From the NCBI GenBank assembly GCA_002005505.1, contig MVGU01001102.1:152001-216000 (forward strand): DNA of 64,000 nt, read 5' to 3'. The notes below the pieces were generated by a model, which was not told the DNA's origin, ran no database searches, and saw only the letters and a program-made list of their open reading frames with translations. Made by a program: the position numbers and the translations under genes. The stretch comes from Botryococcus braunii. Taxonomy: Eukaryota > Chlorophyta > Trebouxiophyceae. Positions 61,991-64,000 of the stretch are shown piece by piece; within the stretch, counting starts at the first letter, position 1; every line of letters starts with the position of its first letter.

Positions 61991-64000
61991 ATGAAGAAGA
62001 AGGGTACGAGCACCAGTGAAGCATCAAAGTCAGCGGACGAGGAATCAACATCAACCCCCACGCGAGAGCCATGCACACCCAGTACCTCCAAGGGTGAGGG
62101 AGATAGTCTTCCCAAGGTTATTGCCACGCAAGTGAAGGTTCATATCAAGCTATTGCGTCATGGTCAGAACTTTCTAGTGTGGGACAATGCATTTACTGCT
62201 GCTAATAGTGCAAAAGGTTCCCTGCCTGCTATCCAAGAAGCCATGCCTGGTACAATTCACAATGCAGCTGCTATGTTACTGATATATGAATCAGTACCAG
62301 AGGAATGGTTGGGGGAGCTGTCCAGCAAGCCCTCTGCTTATGATGCCTATGTATTTATATGCAAGAAATTTGTTGGTGGATACAACACCCAAGCCAATGC
62401 AGACTGGCTGAAGGAGATGGCAAGGGGTATGAAGAGAGGGGAGACTATATCCCAGTACGTATCCAGAATGATCAATCTGAAGAGCTGCTTGAAACGTAAC
62501 GGACATGATCTCCTGGATGGTCATGTAGCAACCCAGATAGTGCAGGGACTTCCAGCAGCAGCCAACCCCCCAGGATTGCTACCCACGGCAGTTGCTCAGC
62601 CTTTGGATCAACTGGCAGATCTGATCTCCACCACAGCAGAGGCCTCAGGGTACAATGATGATGAGGAGCAACAGGCAGTGGTCATGATGGCTCAGCCTGC
62701 CCCACCTGCTCCTGTAACTGCTCCAACAGCGTGTGCGCTGAACCAACCCAAGCCGCCAGCAGAGGGAGAAGCAAAGGGAGAGATAAAGGGGACCTGCAAC
62801 TACTGTCACAAAAGGGGACACTTCTGGCGAGACTGCCGCAAGAGGCAGAGGGATGCAGACACCCAGAGAAACGTAGTTGCAGCTGTACAGCAGCTAGCTG
62901 GGATGTGGCCTCATGGACAATTTCCTGGAGCACTTCAGCCACCCCCAACTGTGCAGCATGCCTTCCCTGGAGTTGGAGCATTCCCACTGTTGCATCCTCC
63001 ACCTGGTCCTCCCTCTCCCCCTTCAGAAGGTATGCCATACGTGGTGTCATACAATGTGCTGGACTCCCACTGCAATAGACAGTCCAAACAGTCTTGGCTT
63101 GTGGATAGTGGAGCGTCAGTGCATCTTGTGAACAGCCTGTCCCTGCTGCATGCCCCCACTGTACATACCAAGCCCATTCCTCTTCAACTTGCCACTTCAG
63201 ACGCAACTGGAGGAATCATTGCCACTGGCTCAGTCTGCTTACTGTCCTCACTGCACGTACCACTGTGGCTGCATCATGTGCAGTGTGTCCCTTCAGCTAC
63301 GACCAATATCCTGTCAGTATCTGCTGCCCTTCGTGACGGTGCCCGCCTTGCCACAGACGGTGTGGGAAGCTTTACAGCAGTGACTGGCCCAAATGGGTGG
63401 AGGATGCCAGTGAGTGCAGAGAATGGCCTGTATTATGTACACAACTGCTTGCCAGTGACTGCCAGTCAAACCCCAGGCCCAGTGACAGCTGTCCTGAAGA
63501 GAAAATGTAAGAAAAGCCTGAAGCATGACTGCGCTAGACGGTTCCTGTGGCACAGCAGACTGGGACACCCTGGAGAATCATGGATGCTGCGGCTGAGCAG
63601 CGAGCAATTAGTCACTGGCCTAGACACACATCTCCCCCCTTGTGAAAAGTGTCCTAAGTACTGTGAAGCTTGCATTGAGGGGAAGCATGCACGTCCCCCA
63701 TTTGGGGAAAGCTCTAGACCTGCTGAGAAACCCCTTGACAGAATCCACATTGACACTGTGGGTCCCATATCACCAGCAGCCATTACTGGGGAACGCTTTT
63801 GGGTAACCGTAACTGATGAGGCATCTGGGTGGAAGGCAGTGCTGCCAGTGAAGTCAAAAGATGTAATCGGAGCTGTTGTCAGAGACCTAATTCTGTATTG
63901 GCAGACTGAGAAGGAAACTACAGTGAAGTGCATCCGCTGTGACAGAGGGACAGAATTCTTAAATGCCAAGTTCAAGGAATTTTGTGCATCCCAGGGCACT
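61991..64000 (+). CDS. gag-pol: Copia-H Gag-Pol, 3' partial
   Basis: 670 codons open from ATG to the window end. Gag: Ser/Thr-rich start (MKKKGTSTSEASKSADEE), LLIYESVPEEWLGELS, YVFICKKFVGGYNTQANADWL, ETISQYVSRMINLKSCL, VATQIVQGLPAAA. CCHC knuckle CNYCHKRGHFWRDC at about residue 270. Pro-rich spacer. Protease SWLVDSGASVHLVN at about 370. Integrase zinc finger LWHSRLGHPGESWM...CPKYCEACIEGK (~520-560), first Asp in IHIDTVGPISPAA (~587), second in RCDRGTEFLN (~651); the catalytic Glu lies beyond the window. Gag and Pol share one frame. Copia-H is the only Copia element here with no visible break. Confidence 0.93.
   Translation, partial: MKKKGTSTSEASKSADEESTSTPTREPCTPSTSKGEGDSLPKVIATQVKVHIKLLRHGQNFLVWDNAFTAANSAKGSLPAIQEAMPGTIHNAAAMLLIYESVPEEWLGELSSKPSAYDAYVFICKKFVGGYNTQANADWLKEMARGMKRGETISQYVSRMINLKSCLKRNGHDLLDGHVATQIVQGLPAAANPPGLLPTAVAQPLDQLADLISTTAEASGYNDDEEQQAVVMMAQPAPPAPVTAPTACALNQPKPPAEGEAKGEIKGTCNYCHKRGHFWRDCRKRQRDADTQRNVVAAVQQLAGMWPHGQFPGALQPPPTVQHAFPGVGAFPLLHPPPGPPSPPSEGMPYVVSYNVLDSHCNRQSKQSWLVDSGASVHLVNSLSLLHAPTVHTKPIPLQLATSDATGGIIATGSVCLLSSLHVPLWLHHVQCVPSATTNILSVSAALRDGARLATDGVGSFTAVTGPNGWRMPVSAENGLYYVHNCLPVTASQTPGPVTAVLKRKCKKSLKHDCARRFLWHSRLGHPGESWMLRLSSEQLVTGLDTHLPPCEKCPKYCEACIEGKHARPPFGESSRPAEKPLDRIHIDTVGPISPAAITGERFWVTVTDEASGWKAVLPVKSKDVIGAVVRDLILYWQTEKETTVKCIRCDRGTEFLNAKFKEFCASQGT

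Larger units (their letters stand above)
61385..64000 (+). mobile_element. Copia-H: 5' half of an apparently intact copia element
   Basis: Primer-binding site, first ORF, gag, protease and integrase, all uninterrupted to the window end. It uses the LTR at 60680-61384 as its 5' LTR. The best-preserved Copia element here. Confidence 0.9.

Overview
The window is a eukaryotic, gene-poor block made almost entirely of transposable elements nested inside one another. I see no convincing host gene, rRNA gene or functional tRNA gene. The Ty3/gypsy elements are chromodomain-carrying chromoviruses, and they sit with Ty1/copia and hAT elements. This mix fits a repeat-rich plant or streptophyte-alga nuclear genome, but the sequence does not fix the species.

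Left block (1-41331). Ty3-1 (1-3627) lies in the gag of Ty3-2 (3628-8496). Ty3-2 lies in the gag of Ty3-3 (8497-~14629). Ty3-3 lies in the RNase H region of Copia-B. The 3' end of Copia-B was hit by a hAT transposon (hAT-1, 15058-24239, 8-bp duplication CTTCCAGG), and hAT-1 was then hit by a complete young chromovirus on the minus strand (Ty3-4, 15213-22088, 299-bp LTRs, duplication CTTAA). Copia-B ends at 25188 inside Copia-A. Copia-A is further split by the complete minus-strand Copia-C (27934-35167, 879-bp LTRs, duplication AAAAT) and by hAT-2 (36059-38537, duplication GTGACAGT). Copia-A ends with its 3' LTR at 39948. Next to it is the 5' end of a minus-strand chromovirus, Ty3-5.

Middle block (41332-55104). 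A plus-strand chromovirus (Ty3-6) survives as an RT fragment at 41332-41767 and as an RNase H/chromodomain/LTR fragment at 53382-54402. Between them lie the minus-strand chromovirus Ty3-7 (41768-46298) and Copia-D (46299-53381, minus). The two LTRs of Copia-D have different lengths and its flanks do not match, which points to recombination between two copies. A Copia-E LTR/leader remnant follows.

Right block (55105-64000). Copia-F (minus) carries a 164-bp LTR-like element with a tRNA-like fold. It meets Copia-G (plus) head to head at 59410. Copia-G ends in an LTR that also serves as the 5' LTR of Copia-H. Copia-H has an intact first ORF and an open gag-pol frame running to the window edge.

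The most interesting signal is in the Copia-D/F/G/H group. An extra ORF directly after the primer-binding site starts with a near copy of the histone H3 N-terminal tail (MARTRQTGRMSTGG in Copia-H; R-T-K-Q-T-A-R in Copia-D). The Copia elements here also have primer-binding sites complementary to the anticodon arm of initiator tRNA-Met (half-tRNA priming), and LTRs built around a spaced ~140-bp direct repeat.
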